Of a DNA stretch of 64,000 nt, positions 17,401 through 25,295 are shown piece after piece. How positions within the stretch are numbered: the stretch's first letter is position 1; every line of letters begins with the position of its first letter. The notes under the pieces are model-generated. The model saw only the letters and a list, made by a program, of their open reading frames with translations. It did not search any database and had not been told where the DNA came from. Source of the DNA: Savagea serpentis (GTDB lineage: Bacteria; Bacillota; Bacilli; Bacillales_A; Planococcaceae); the NCBI RefSeq assembly GCF_015351395.1, contig NZ_JADKPV010000001.1:868001-932000 (forward strand), read 5' to 3'. The position numbers were made by a program, and so were the translations under genes.

Positions 17401-17520
17401 ATGAGTGAAAATATTATTCGACAACATAAAGTATGGCTCGTGGATACAAAGGTGACACCAGATCAGTTCCACATCATTCATCCTACTGTCATTCGACAAG
17501 CGACGGAGCATCGATCATAA
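14437..17520 (+). CDS. Right-handed beta-helix protein with two CbbX/SpoVK-type AAA+ ATPase domains
   Basis: 1027 residues. Residues about 10-465 are parallel beta-helix repeats (pectate-lyase/NosD style). Two AAA+ domains follow: Walker A GNPGTGKT at residues 540-547 and 811-818; Walker B LFIDEAY with the acidic pair near 603-604 and 874-875; sensor-type (N)AGLRSR / NPGLRSR motifs in each. The AAA+ domains resemble CbbX and SpoVK rather than proteases. The start is a TTG six bases after GTGGAGGG; no ATG is well placed. No signal peptide, so it should be cytosolic. Function unknown: an ATP-driven remodelling machine that grips a target through the helix is plausible. Confidence 0.9.
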   Translation: MFHFLKGDIVVSQKMFSKYKTIQEALDASPVGATIYIEEGVYHEALTLTKDVRLVGRGAVTITTDSGSTISIKSGHIQLEELFIHHTDSSQNFDAVVIYTPEHHHLSVHMKHVTIQSVYHSGLYCNHGEYEVHLEQCLIEQCRHNGVGIGNGANPTFHQCVIRANQSIGVFVFNGGKGTFTNCTIEQSTYNVLIETKANPQFHHCLLQEASQHNALIRSEGRGYFKECQLTTSQNSNVISITGGHPLLEQTTISHSAANGVWVTDEAQAELQDCHVHHNAFAQIATGGQNSFITLSRCHIYEGQAEGIYVHTEAQLEGIDSFIYQHPHSNVFVDEDATLLLERCEVYESEIHGIFSNNRSKGTIRNSKFYNNISPNIALSGQSDFHFERCTFTNEHQLAFWVREQAKASLTNCTFSAQSDDLQIFAEDEATVTIEACDIQGNGEYIIEAIKQSVVHYDEGTTFSGYEIDSVYVDETSELFRPTVASQEQIKPTLSLHDFIGLKSLKEQVQQFIHTVQFHQMRQRNGFETTPLVLHSLFLGNPGTGKTSIARVIAQTLHEHGVLPSTKLIEVSRQDLVGEFIGQTALKTEEVLRRAKGGILFIDEAYTLYSTQGNDFGKEAIETILKFMEDHRDDFMIIFAGYEQDMQQFLSVNAGLRSRIPNTFYFDDYTPEEIVQIGLLDLTRQAYTVDTATYAHVVQTEYARSIDKSNARWVRNFNQTLIMTMANRVIETNDADVQTITREDLYTMTKQHLDDPQIKIEEITSSLHALIGLQNVKQFVDTLRKEAQINTQLHAQGMVFETGTYHMSFIGNPGTGKTTVAHLIASLFHAIGILPTRQVISVNRSDLVGSHVGHTEQQTEAIIQRAMGGVLFIDEAYQLAQGGEHDFGRQAIETLLTALENYRDQWIVIFAGYTKEMHDFFDTNPGLRSRVPYEIEFPDYTPEDVASIVIQQLQSQWTFDETIMREAVETYYATLPTSLRANGRTARNMSENIIRQHKVWLVDTKVTPDQFHIIHPTVIRQATEHRS

Positions 17521-17534
17521 ACGTTTCTCACCGT

Positions 17535-17578
17535 AACGCATGAAATATAAAGTTAAAATTTTGTTTCATGCGTTTTTA
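17535..17578 (+). terminator. Terminator after the AAA+ gene, copy 2 of the ACGCATGAAA family
   Basis: Eleven-bp stem (17535-17545 / 17564-17574) followed by TTTT. The stem sequence AACGCATGAAA matches the terminator at 7986-8026. Confidence 0.82.
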
Positions 17579-17695
17579 GTTTTCAACGTTTTCATCATGT
17601 TCTTCCTAGATTTGAAATTTTTATATCGTTTAAAACCTATGCGATTCGCATCCTGCTCTTCCACATGTGATAAGTAAGATGAAGGAGGGACTATA

Positions 17696-18127
17696 TTGTA
17701 TTTTCCATCAAAAAAAAGCATTTTATTAGGCTTGATTATTTGGGGAGCGAATGCCTCACTCCTTTGGGACGTAATCATTCATCCAAGCATCACAGGGTAT
17801 GTCGTCATCATTACCTTCATTCCGTTTATCAGTTTTCTATGGTTCAAAACAGGTTATGAAATAATAGAACAACACCTCGTCATTCGGTCGGGTCCATTTA
17901 AAAGTACGATTCCGATCGCTGACATCAAAAAATTAACGCCGTCGAAAACACTTTTGGCAGGTCCTGCGCTATCGCTAGATCGCATTGAAATTGCGTACGG
18001 GTTGTACGATATCGCCATCGTATCACCGAAAGATAAAGCAGGCTTCGCCGAAGCGTTACGACGTCATAATGAAACGATTGAATCCCCCTTTCCCTTCTCC
18101 CCAATGCAAATACGAAACCTTAAATGA
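17696..18127 (+). CDS. Small membrane protein with a bacterial PH-like domain
   Basis: 143 residues. Two hydrophobic segments in the first 45 residues (SILLGLIIWGANASLL; GYVVIITFIPFISFLWF), then a PH-like domain (YEIIEQHLVIRSGPFKSTIPI ... IKKLTPSKT) similar to YyaB-type bacterial PH proteins. Start is TTG at 17696 with GGAGGG eight bases upstream. Monocistronic between two terminators. Molecular role unknown. Confidence 0.82.
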   Translation: MYFPSKKSILLGLIIWGANASLLWDVIIHPSITGYVVIITFIPFISFLWFKTGYEIIEQHLVIRSGPFKSTIPIADIKKLTPSKTLLAGPALSLDRIEIAYGLYDIAIVSPKDKAGFAEALRRHNETIESPFPFSPMQIRNLK

Positions 18128-18135
18128 CCGCATAC

Positions 18136-18199
18136 AAAAAGCATCCAACTCTTACTTCACGTCCTTTAGAAAAGACTTGGAGTAAGAGTGGATGCTTTT
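18136..18199. terminator. Long bidirectional terminator hairpin
   Basis: About 19-bp stem (18136-18155 / 18181-18199) with A-run and T-run at the two ends, between the convergent PH and dus genes. Confidence 0.82.
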
Positions 18200-19193
18200 A
18201 TTCAAATGATTCGTCTGAACTATCAGATTGGGCTTGAAATTGTTTCAACATCTCGCGCACTTCATCCGTGTTGGACGTGCTCATGAGAGCGTGACGTAAG
18301 CCGCCTGCTCCGCGGAACCCTTTAACGTAAATTTTGAAAAAGCGGTGGAGTGCTTTAAAAGGACGTGGTTCGAGTTCTGCCGAGTAACGGTCGTGCAAGT
18401 CGAGATGCAAATGTAATAATTGCAGTAACTCCTCACTCGTATGCTCTTTTTTCTCTTTTTCGAACGCAAATGGGTTTTTAAAAATACCACGGCCGATCAT
18501 GACACCGTCCACACCATATTTTTCGACGAGTTCCATCCCCATCGCACGGTCTTCGATGTCGCCATTGATTGTCAGTAACGTATCTGGCGCAATTTCATCT
18601 CGGAGCGCTTTAATTTCTGGGATGAGTTCCCAATGTGCAGCCACTTGACTCATCTCTTTTCGAGTCCGTAAATGAATCGATAAATTAGCGATATTTTGAC
18701 GTAAGACGTGGGTCAACCACGGTTTCCACTCCTCGACGTCTGTATAGCCGAGACGCGTTTTCACACTGACAGGTAAGCCGCCTGCTTTCGCTGCTTGAAT
18801 AATTTCCGCTGCCACATCTGGGCGCAAAATGAGGCCGCTCCCTTTACCGTTACCAGCGACGTTCGGAACCGGACATCCCATATTAATATCGATGCCACGG
18901 AATCCTTGCTTCGCCATCCCGATACTCATCTCTCGAAAGTATTGTGGCTTATCTCCCCAAATGTGCGCGACAATCGGCTGTTCGTCTTCTGTGAACGTCA
19001 AACGTCCTCGTACACTCGCATTGCCATCTGGATGACAGTAACTTTCTGAATTCGCAAACTCTGTAAAAAAAACGTCTGGGCGAGCCGCTTCACTTACGAC
19101 ATGACGAAAGACGACATCGGTCACATCTTCCATCGGCGCTAAAATAAAAAAAGGACGCGGCAATTCGTCCCAAAACGATGTACCTTGATTCAC
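18198..19193 (-). CDS. tRNA-dihydrouridine synthase
   Basis: 331 residues, flavin TIM barrel. APMEDVTD at the start, NMGCPVPNV with the catalytic Cys near residue 101, the GNGKGSGL segment, SVKTRLGY, and [15 protein letters not shown] at the FMN-phosphate site. It reduces specific uridines in tRNA. GTG at 19193 is chosen because GGAGGG lies six bases upstream; the in-frame ATG at 19244 sits in the yqeY terminator and has no ribosome site. The subfamily (DusA/B/C) is not assigned. Downstream of yqeY. Confidence 0.9.
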   Translation of the reverse strand: MNQGTSFWDELPRPFFILAPMEDVTDVVFRHVVSEAARPDVFFTEFANSESYCHPDGNASVRGRLTFTEDEQPIVAHIWGDKPQYFREMSIGMAKQGFRGIDINMGCPVPNVAGNGKGSGLILRPDVAAEIIQAAKAGGLPVSVKTRLGYTDVEEWKPWLTHVLRQNIANLSIHLRTRKEMSQVAAHWELIPEIKALRDEIAPDTLLTINGDIEDRAMGMELVEKYGVDGVMIGRGIFKNPFAFEKEKKEHTSEELLQLLHLHLDLHDRYSAELEPRPFKALHRFFKIYVKGFRGAGGLRHALMSTSNTDEVREMLKQFQAQSDSSDESFE

Positions 19194-19216
19194 TGATTTC
19201 CCTCCATCTCTTCTGT

Positions 19217-19241
19217 AAAAAACTTCCCCAAATTGGGGAAG
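19217..19241 (-). terminator. Terminator between yqeY and dus
   Basis: CTTCCCC / GGGGAAG stem (19223-19229 / 19235-19241) followed on the minus strand by six T. It overlaps an ATG at 19244 in frame with dus and so rules that start out. Confidence 0.85.
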
Positions 19242-19247
19242 CATCGA

Positions 19248-19676
19248 TTAACGAATTAACTGTTTGACGACAGAAGCAATCGTTTTTCCGTCCGCTTTCC
19301 CTGCGAGGAGTGGGCGCGCAATTTTCATCGCATCTCCCATGTTCATCCCGCTCGTCACACCTGCTTCTGCTAGTGCTTCTTTCACTTCTTCTTCCGATAA
19401 CTGCTCAGGTAAAAATTGCTCTAACAAGCGAAGTTTCGCTTCTTCTTGCTCGATTAAATCATCGCGCCCTGCTTGTTTCGCACCGTCGAGCGATTGGTTC
19501 ACTTGTTTCATTTCGCGATTGATGATGGCGATTTCTTCCGCTTCTGTGAGCGCTTCACCTTTTTCTTTTTCAGCGAGGTCCAAATTTGACTTCACGATCG
19601 TTAACACACTTTTCGTCAACTGATCTTTGTCACGCATCGCTTGTTTAATCATTTCAAATACTTTTGTTTTTAACAT
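19248..19676 (-). CDS. yqeY: YqeY / GatB-YqeY-domain protein
   Basis: 142 residues, all-helical, starting LKTKVFEMIKQAMRDKDQ and containing LSEEEVKEALAEAG and the C-terminal ADGKTIASVVKQL. This matches the free-standing YqeY family related to the tail domain of the GatB amidotransferase; the role is probably linked to tRNA or amidotransfer but is not settled. The ATG at 19676 is preferred over 19685 because AAAGGA overlaps the latter. Closed by its own terminator. Confidence 0.93.
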   Translation of the reverse strand: MLKTKVFEMIKQAMRDKDQLTKSVLTIVKSNLDLAEKEKGEALTEAEEIAIINREMKQVNQSLDGAKQAGRDDLIEQEEAKLRLLEQFLPEQLSEEEVKEALAEAGVTSGMNMGDAMKIARPLLAGKADGKTIASVVKQLIR

Positions 19677-19752
19677 ATCGTTCATCCTTTCGCATTCTTC
19701 TTTATTTTAAAACGAAAGAGCAAATAGCGCAAAGCATATTGCTTCATTTTCA

Positions 19753-19780
19753 CAAAAAAACTCTCCTGCGAAGAGGAGAG
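19753..19780 (-). terminator. Terminator after the MarR gene
   Basis: CTCTCCT / AGGAGAG stem (19761-19767 / 19774-19780), six-base loop, and a run of seven T on the minus strand. Confidence 0.85.
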
Positions 19781-19784
19781 AATA

Positions 19785-20210
19785 TTATTCATTCATTTGT
19801 TGGAGCTGGGTTAACATTTTACGTTGGATCGTTTCATAAGCGAGTCGTTCTTGTTCTGTTAATCCTTCAAATAACTGTTCACGTAAAGCAACCCCGATTT
19901 GTTGCGCTTCTTCTAGTATGTGGCGCCCGTGAGCTGTCAATGTGAGTTTAACGATGCGCTTATCTTCAGCACTCGAAATTCGTTCAATCGCTCCGAGTGT
20001 AACGAGCTTTGAAGCGATATGGGTAATCGCCGCTTTCGTATACCCGTATTGAGCAGCGAGGACACTCGATTTTTCAGGGCCGTTGCGAAGCGCCGCTAAA
20101 ACGAGCGCTTCCGAAACCCCAAGGTCATACGGCATCGCTTTCGTCCACTGAACGGTCATCTCGCTCGACACTTGTTCCGTTAAGCGGATGAGATTGAGTA
20201 TGGATGTCAT
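19785..20210 (-). CDS. MarR-family transcriptional regulator
   Basis: 141 residues with a winged helix: NGPEKSSVLAAQYGYTKAAI as the DNA-reading helices and SSAEDKRIVKLTLTAHG as the wing, typical of MarR proteins. Its start overlaps the upstream SDR gene stop in an ATGA junction. The two probably form one operon controlled by the dyads at 20975-21018. Ligand unknown. Confidence 0.9.
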   Translation of the reverse strand: MTSILNLIRLTEQVSSEMTVQWTKAMPYDLGVSEALVLAALRNGPEKSSVLAAQYGYTKAAITHIASKLVTLGAIERISSAEDKRIVKLTLTAHGRHILEEAQQIGVALREQLFEGLTEQERLAYETIQRKMLTQLQQMNE

Positions 20211-20956
20211 CGTAACTGAATCGCTCCTCCGTCAACCATTAACGTTTGTCCTGTCATGTAGCTCGCATCATCGCTCGCTAAAAACACCGCAACGCGTCCG
20301 ATATCTTCTTCCAATTCTCCTAAACGGCGGAGCGGAATTTTTTCGACCATCGTCGCATACGCTTCGGGTTGCGCTTCTTTCCACTGTTGAACACCCGGTG
20401 AGTTGGCGATGGGAGAGATGAGGTTACAATTAATATTGTCCACACCCCATTCGTTCGCAGCGACACGTGTAATGCCTCGAATCGCTTCTTTTGCAGCTGC
20501 ATAGGCCGCTTGATGAATATTGCCTGCAATACCCGCTCCACTTGCGAAGTTAATGACTGTTCCTTCTGTCTTTTTCAAATGAGGATACGCCGCTTGCATA
20601 AGTAAAAAAGTCGGGTAAAATCCTGTGCCGAACGATAAATTCAAGTCATCTTCTGTCGTTTCCATGAACGAATGTTGACGGGAAGCGTGCGCATTGTTCA
20701 CGAGCACGTTCAATTGCCCGAATCGTTCGATCGTTTGATCAATTAATCGAGGCAATGAAGCTCGGTCCATTAAATCCGCTTCGATAAATAAGGCTTCTGT
20801 TATTTCTTGTAATTCCGCTTCCGTCGCTTTTCCTGTTTCCGCATTCACATCGACGATGACGAGTTTCGCTCCTTCTTTCGCCATCGCAAGCGCCATACCG
20901 CGTCCGATGCCTCCTGCTCCTCCTGTAATGAGTACTACTTTTCCTTGTAAACGCAT
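20207..20956 (-). CDS. Short-chain dehydrogenase/reductase (SDR)
   Basis: 249 residues. TGGAGGIGRGMA at the NAD(P) site, LVNNAHASRQ, FASGAGIAG with the catalytic Ser region, and YAAAKEAI with Tyr/Lys. The ATG at 20956 has AAAAGGA at good spacing; a GTG ten codons upstream has no site. The substrate is unknown. Coupled to a MarR regulator, which suggests induction by a small lipophilic or aromatic compound (inference). Confidence 0.9.
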   Translation of the reverse strand: MRLQGKVVLITGGAGGIGRGMALAMAKEGAKLVIVDVNAETGKATEAELQEITEALFIEADLMDRASLPRLIDQTIERFGQLNVLVNNAHASRQHSFMETTEDDLNLSFGTGFYPTFLLMQAAYPHLKKTEGTVINFASGAGIAGNIHQAAYAAAKEAIRGITRVAANEWGVDNINCNLISPIANSPGVQQWKEAQPEAYATMVEKIPLRRLGELEEDIGRVAVFLASDDASYMTGQTLMVDGGAIQLR

Positions 20957-20974
20957 GTTCATCATCCTTTTCAA

Positions 20975-21018
20975 ATAGTTTAACACTTAACTATTAATAG
21001 TTTAGCATTAAACTATTA
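20975..21018 (-). promoter_or_regulatory. Two overlapping dyads upstream of the SDR-MarR operon
   Basis: A perfect palindrome of 10-base arms, TAATAGTTTA-GCAT-TAAACTATTA, lies at 20995-21018. A near-identical imperfect dyad (aatagttta ... taactatt) at 20974-20995 abuts it. They precede the SDR start by 20-60 bases and are the likely MarR operator. Confidence 0.7.
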
Positions 21019-21099
21019 ACCTTGCACGTTTTTTGACAGACTGTCGAAAAATGTACATACTCTTCTGCCATGTTTCTTCTTTCATCCATTCGAACAAAA

Positions 21100-21130
21100 A
21101 TAACGTCCACCGAAGCGAACGTTATCTTTT
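21100..21130. terminator. Bidirectional UUCG-loop terminator after the citrate transporter
   Basis: Eleven-bp stem (21100-21110 / 21115-21125) capped on the minus strand by TTCG, with T-runs on both sides. Confidence 0.85.
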
Positions 21131-21136
21131 TACGTA

Positions 21137-22471
21137 TTAAAATAATCCGAGTGTAAAAGCGACACCGAGGAGGACGAGGGTCACACCCCATAGCCAGAAA
21201 AATGAATATTTAATATGTTTCCCAAGTTCGGCTCCTGCAAGCCCGAGCCCCATCCACAATGCCGGTGAAAATGGGCTGATAAACGTTCCGACAATATTTC
21301 CGACAATCATCGCATAAGCAGTCGACTGCGGTGCTGTTCCAAATGTCGAGGCGATTTGTTCGACGACCGGGAGTAAACCGTAATAATACGCATCCGTATT
21401 TAATAACAATTCAAACGGCATTCCTAACAAACCGATAATGATATGAATTTGTGATGAAACGGCGCTCGGTAAAATACTGACCATATCTTCCGCAATCGAC
21501 GTCAACATACCCGTTCCATTTAAAATTCCTAAAAATGTTCCTGCCGCTAAAATGATCGATGCCATCGTCAAGGCGTTCGGCGCATGACGTTGAATCGTTT
21601 CTCCTTGCAATTTCGCTGAGCGGAAGTTCATGAGCAATGCGATCGCTGTCCCGGACATAAAGGCTAAACCTGCTGGTAAAATGTTCGCAACGAGCACACC
21701 GATGACAAGAACCGTCAACAATAAATTCCATACGTACATACGACGCTTCTGTTCTGTTGCCACAACTTCCACTTGTTCGGAAGCGCTTTCTACTTCTTCC
21801 CCTAAAAACGAATCGACTTTCGTCGCAATCGCTTGTTCTAAACTTCCGTATTGTTTAATAATACGGCGCTGTTCACGTTTCCCTAAATAAAAGGCTAAAG
21901 CTGCCATCACGAGCATCCCAATGATTTGAATCGGAATGAGTGGCTTCCAAAGTTCGGTGACGTCCATTTCTAAAACTGTCGCCGCTCGCCCTAAAGGTCC
22001 TGCCCATGGAAGCATATTCATAATTCCCGCACTTCCTGCGATGAGTAACAATAATAAATACGGACTCATTTTCATTTGACGATACAAAGGTAAAAGTGCT
22101 GGAATCGTAATTAAAAATGTCGAAGCGCCTGAACCGTCTAATTGTGCAATCATCGCGATAAAGACCGTCCCGACGCTAATGAGTACGACGTTCCCGTGGG
22201 TCGCTTTCACAATTTTATCGATGATCGGATCGAATAACCCGACATCTTGCATAATTCCAAAGAAAATGATGGCGAAAATAAACATGATCGCCACGTTTAA
22301 TACGGAACTCATTCCCGCTGAGAAAAATTCACCGATATCTGAAAATGTAAATCCAGCGATTAGCGCTGCGATAATCGGTACTAAAACGAGTGGAATAATT
22401 GGTGTCGTCTTTCCTCGTATTAAAATCGTCACGATGACGACAATTGCTAAAAATCCAATCCAACTTAACAT
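21137..22471 (-). CDS. CitMHS-family metal-citrate (organic acid) transporter
   Basis: 444 residues and about 11-12 membrane segments. Family motifs: IPLVLVPIIAALIAGF near the N-terminus, FAIIFFGIMQDVGLFDPII, DGSGASTFLITIPALLPLY, and NMLPWAGPLGRAATVL. B. subtilis CitM and CitH take up citrate complexed with Mg or Ca in symport with protons. ATG at 22471 is chosen because the AAGGAG site abuts the earlier GTG. Located just after a CitST-like two-component system that probably controls it. Confidence 0.92.
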   Translation of the reverse strand: MLSWIGFLAIVVIVTILIRGKTTPIIPLVLVPIIAALIAGFTFSDIGEFFSAGMSSVLNVAIMFIFAIIFFGIMQDVGLFDPIIDKIVKATHGNVVLISVGTVFIAMIAQLDGSGASTFLITIPALLPLYRQMKMSPYLLLLLIAGSAGIMNMLPWAGPLGRAATVLEMDVTELWKPLIPIQIIGMLVMAALAFYLGKREQRRIIKQYGSLEQAIATKVDSFLGEEVESASEQVEVVATEQKRRMYVWNLLLTVLVIGVLVANILPAGLAFMSGTAIALLMNFRSAKLQGETIQRHAPNALTMASIILAAGTFLGILNGTGMLTSIAEDMVSILPSAVSSQIHIIIGLLGMPFELLLNTDAYYYGLLPVVEQIASTFGTAPQSTAYAMIVGNIVGTFISPFSPALWMGLGLAGAELGKHIKYSFFWLWGVTLVLLGVAFTLGLF

Positions 22472-22557
22472 ATGTTTCACTCCTTCAAATATATTGATAC
22501 CGCTTTCATCAATGTTTTTAATTTATCAGAAAATGAAGGAGTGTTTTTATTTTTTTC

Positions 22558-23259
22558 TTATTTCCCTTTTTGTTCTTTTTGTTCACGCATAACATATACT
22601 CTCCGTGGCCGTCCGATGGATTGATAGTCTAAGTCGACCGCGAGTCGTTCTTCCTCTACTAAATATTCTAAATATCGTCTCCCTGTCGAGCGACTTAAAT
22701 CGACACTCGCTGCGACTTCCGATGCTGTTTGTGGTATCTTTTGCATCTCGATATTTTTTAAAATAATGGCGAGCGTCTCTTCTTGAATGCCTTTCGGTAA
22801 AGAGGCTGCTTCTCTCGTTGACTGCACATTGAAATGAAAAATTTCGTCGATGAATGATTGCGTCCATTGTTGTTTGTGCTTCACTTTCGCCTTCCATTCG
22901 ACAAACCACTGAAAGCTTTCTTTCAAGCGCTCTTCCGAAACAGGCTTCGTCATGTAATCGAGCACGCCCCAACGTTTCGCTTCTAAAATCGACGCTTGAT
23001 CATTCGCTGCTGTAATGACGATAATATCCGTTTCAGGATGTGTTTCGCGCAACTGCTGAATCATATGGAAGCCGTGTGTATGCGGTAAAAATAAATCGAG
23101 CAACAATAAATCATACGTGCGCTCCGATCGTTGCACATGGTGTAAAAATGCCTCCACTTGGTAAAATACTTCACACGTCGCGTGAGGAATGTAACGTTTG
23201 ACATACGCTTCATGAATCATCGCGACGCGGTAATCATCATCTAAAATGAGTACGTTCAT
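22558..23259 (-). CDS. Response regulator, CitT/DcuR type
   Basis: 233 residues. Receiver domain with acidic DDD at 7-9, phospho-acceptor Asp55 (LLLLDLFLPH) and Lys in YMTKP near 106. The C-terminal DNA-binding part (ASEVAASVDLSRSTGRRYLEYL, residues ~178-199) and GRPRRVYVM are typical of the CitB/DcuR group. The start overlaps the sensor-kinase stop (ATGA). It likely activates the adjacent citrate transporter when the organic acid is sensed. Confidence 0.92.
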   Translation of the reverse strand: MNVLILDDDYRVAMIHEAYVKRYIPHATCEVFYQVEAFLHHVQRSERTYDLLLLDLFLPHTHGFHMIQQLRETHPETDIIVITAANDQASILEAKRWGVLDYMTKPVSEERLKESFQWFVEWKAKVKHKQQWTQSFIDEIFHFNVQSTREAASLPKGIQEETLAIILKNIEMQKIPQTASEVAASVDLSRSTGRRYLEYLVEEERLAVDLDYQSIGRPRRVYVMREQKEQKGK

Positions 23260-24779
23260 ACTTTCTCCCCTTTCGGAATCGTAATTGTCACAATCGTCTC
23301 CCCTTGGAAACGTTCCGTCGTCAACTCACCTTCGCATGAAGCGAGCATCGTCAAGACCGCTGGAATGCCGTAACCATGATGATCCCCTTTTTCAGATACT
23401 CCTTCTTGCGTCACGTCAAGTTCATCTGGAAAACCGAATCCCGAATCGATGAGTTCGATATACCATTCTTCTTCCGTTTCTTTCATGTAACACGTGACAT
23501 ACGCTTCTTCACTTTCACTCGCTGCCTCAATCGCATTGTCGAGCGTATTCCCTACTATCGTAATCATCTTCGGGACGAGCCATTGTGGAAGCGGAGCTAA
23601 ATGACTCGTTTCGTCAATTTGCACATCGACTTTCCATTCTTTCGCATATTCTAATTTTCCTAATAATAAACTTTGAATGTACGGATCTTGGATATGGGAT
23701 TCAACCGTGCGTTGTTCCGTTACACTATTTTCAAACAATGTTTGAATGTAGCGTTCCGCTTCTTCCCATTTTTGCAATTGCATTAAACCGAGCAATGTGT
23801 GCAAACGATTTTTAAATTCATGTGTTTGCGCGCGCAATAAATGTGTGTACGCTTGTAATTGTTGCATTTCGAGCGTCAGTAATTCAAGGTCTGTCTTTTT
23901 ACGTAATGTGACGACATACCCTGCCACGCGCTCCCCTTCTTTCATATACCGCTCATTGACGATAAAGTTGACATCGCCATATGTTACAATTTCATCTTTT
24001 CGCTTCTCTTGATTTTTTCGTAAAAACGTCTCCGGTTGACGAACGCCCGCTTCTTCGCAAAGTCTTTTCGCGGAATCATTCATGAACGTATACTGTCCAT
24101 CAGCATCATAAGCGATAATTCCTTCCCGTGTCGAGCGCATAATGGCATCGCGCTCCATCAACTGACGACTAATTTCTTTCGGTTCTAAATTGAGCAATAG
24201 TCGCTTAATATGGTGTGAAAGCAAATACGACACGATGCTTCCGATCACAAATAAAATCGCAATCATACCCCATAAAACGAGACGTTGCTTCCCGATGACA
24301 CTTTCAAAAGAATCGACTAAAAAGCCGACTGAAATGACGCCGATAATATCGCCTGAATCGTTATGAATCGCTGATTTTCCCCGAATGGCGAATCCGAGCG
24401 ACCCTTCTTTACGCGAAATGTAAGACTCCCCTAACTCTAACGCGCGTTCATTATCATCGCCAATCATCGGCAATCCGATCCGTTCTTTCAACGGATGGGC
24501 ATACCGAATTCCTCGCTCATCCCCGATGACGACATAATCCGCTTGTAAAACATGTTCATAGCGACGGGCTAATTCATCTAATTTCGGTTGATCGCGCTCT
24601 GTCATCGCTTGAATAATCGCCTGGTCTTCCGAAATGACCGACGCGGCATGCATCGCTTTATTGCCCGCATCTTCTTCCACACTGCGCGTCACGAGCCATT
24701 GACTAACACTCCCGATGATGAGTAACGTCAACAACAACAAACCGATAACCGCGGTCATCACTTTTTTCTGTAAAGTCAT
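23256..24779 (-). CDS. Sensor histidine kinase, CitS/DcuS type
   Basis: 507 residues. First membrane segment about 7-28, an extracytoplasmic citrate/C4-type sensing domain (YAHPLKERIGLPMIGDD), a second membrane segment about 172-194, a PAS domain, the H-box THEFKNRLHTLLGLMQL and an ATPase domain (NTLDNAIEAASES; DSGFGFPDEL). This is the layout of the citrate/fumarate-sensing kinases CitA, CitS and DcuS. First gene of the kinase-regulator-transporter operon. Confidence 0.92.
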   Translation of the reverse strand: MTLQKKVMTAVIGLLLLTLLIIGSVSQWLVTRSVEEDAGNKAMHAASVISEDQAIIQAMTERDQPKLDELARRYEHVLQADYVVIGDERGIRYAHPLKERIGLPMIGDDNERALELGESYISRKEGSLGFAIRGKSAIHNDSGDIIGVISVGFLVDSFESVIGKQRLVLWGMIAILFVIGSIVSYLLSHHIKRLLLNLEPKEISRQLMERDAIMRSTREGIIAYDADGQYTFMNDSAKRLCEEAGVRQPETFLRKNQEKRKDEIVTYGDVNFIVNERYMKEGERVAGYVVTLRKKTDLELLTLEMQQLQAYTHLLRAQTHEFKNRLHTLLGLMQLQKWEEAERYIQTLFENSVTEQRTVESHIQDPYIQSLLLGKLEYAKEWKVDVQIDETSHLAPLPQWLVPKMITIVGNTLDNAIEAASESEEAYVTCYMKETEEEWYIELIDSGFGFPDELDVTQEGVSEKGDHHGYGIPAVLTMLASCEGELTTERFQGETIVTITIPKGEKV

Positions 24780-24858
24780 AGAAACAAATCCCTTTTTTTA
24801 CATTTGATTAATCTTTTAGTACAATGAGTATATCAAACATTTGAAAGGAGGTAGCAAA

Positions 24859-25158
24859 ATGACACAATGTGCTCATTGCCATCATACCTTTTCGAAAAAA
24901 GAAGCCATTCGCCAAAGCTTTACCTTAAAGCCAACCGTTACATGCCCCGTTTGTCATAAAGAAAACGGCATCAGTAAAAAAACGAGACGACGCAATGTCC
25001 GAATCTCACTCGGCATCCCATTTCTCTTACTCGTAAACTTATTACTTCAACCGAACCCGCTCTGGCTCGCGCTAGCTGCGGTAGCGATACTTAGCTATGC
25101 CTTCTTCATCTTGCCTCAAAAATATGAATTAACGAAAGAAGAAGACCCCCTCTTCTAA
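24859..25158 (+). CDS. TIGR04104-type small zinc-finger membrane protein
   Basis: 99 residues. CAHC (residues 4-7) and CPVC about 21 residues later form a four-Cys zinc-binding knuckle of the CXXC-x20-CXXC family. Two short membrane segments follow (ISLGIPFLLLVNLLL; LWLALAAVAILSYAFFIL). Start ATG has GAAAGGAGG upstream. Divergent from citS. Function unknown. Confidence 0.85.
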   Translation: MTQCAHCHHTFSKKEAIRQSFTLKPTVTCPVCHKENGISKKTRRRNVRISLGIPFLLLVNLLLQPNPLWLALAAVAILSYAFFILPQKYELTKEEDPLF

Positions 25159-25160
25159 CG

Positions 25161-25227
25161 AAAAAAAGCATGGAAGCGACCGACATCATACGAAAACCCG
25201 TCATCAGCAATCGCCCCATGCTTTTTT
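25161..25227. terminator. Bidirectional terminator between the zinc-finger and Crp-family genes
   Basis: Outer stem AAAAAAAGCATGG / CCATGCTTTTTT (25161-25173 / 25216-25227) enclosing a 42-base interior with a short gcga/tcgc helix. Confidence 0.72.
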
Positions 25228-25295
25228 ATTTTCTTTTCTATACATATCAATACTCGCAATTGAAAAGATAAAAGTAACCAAATAGAGGATGTTTG

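Noticed and set aside
19194-19244. 17-codon N-terminal extension of the dihydrouridine synthase
   Set aside because: It starts inside the yqeY terminator stem and lacks a ribosome site, whereas GTG at 19193 has GGAGGG.
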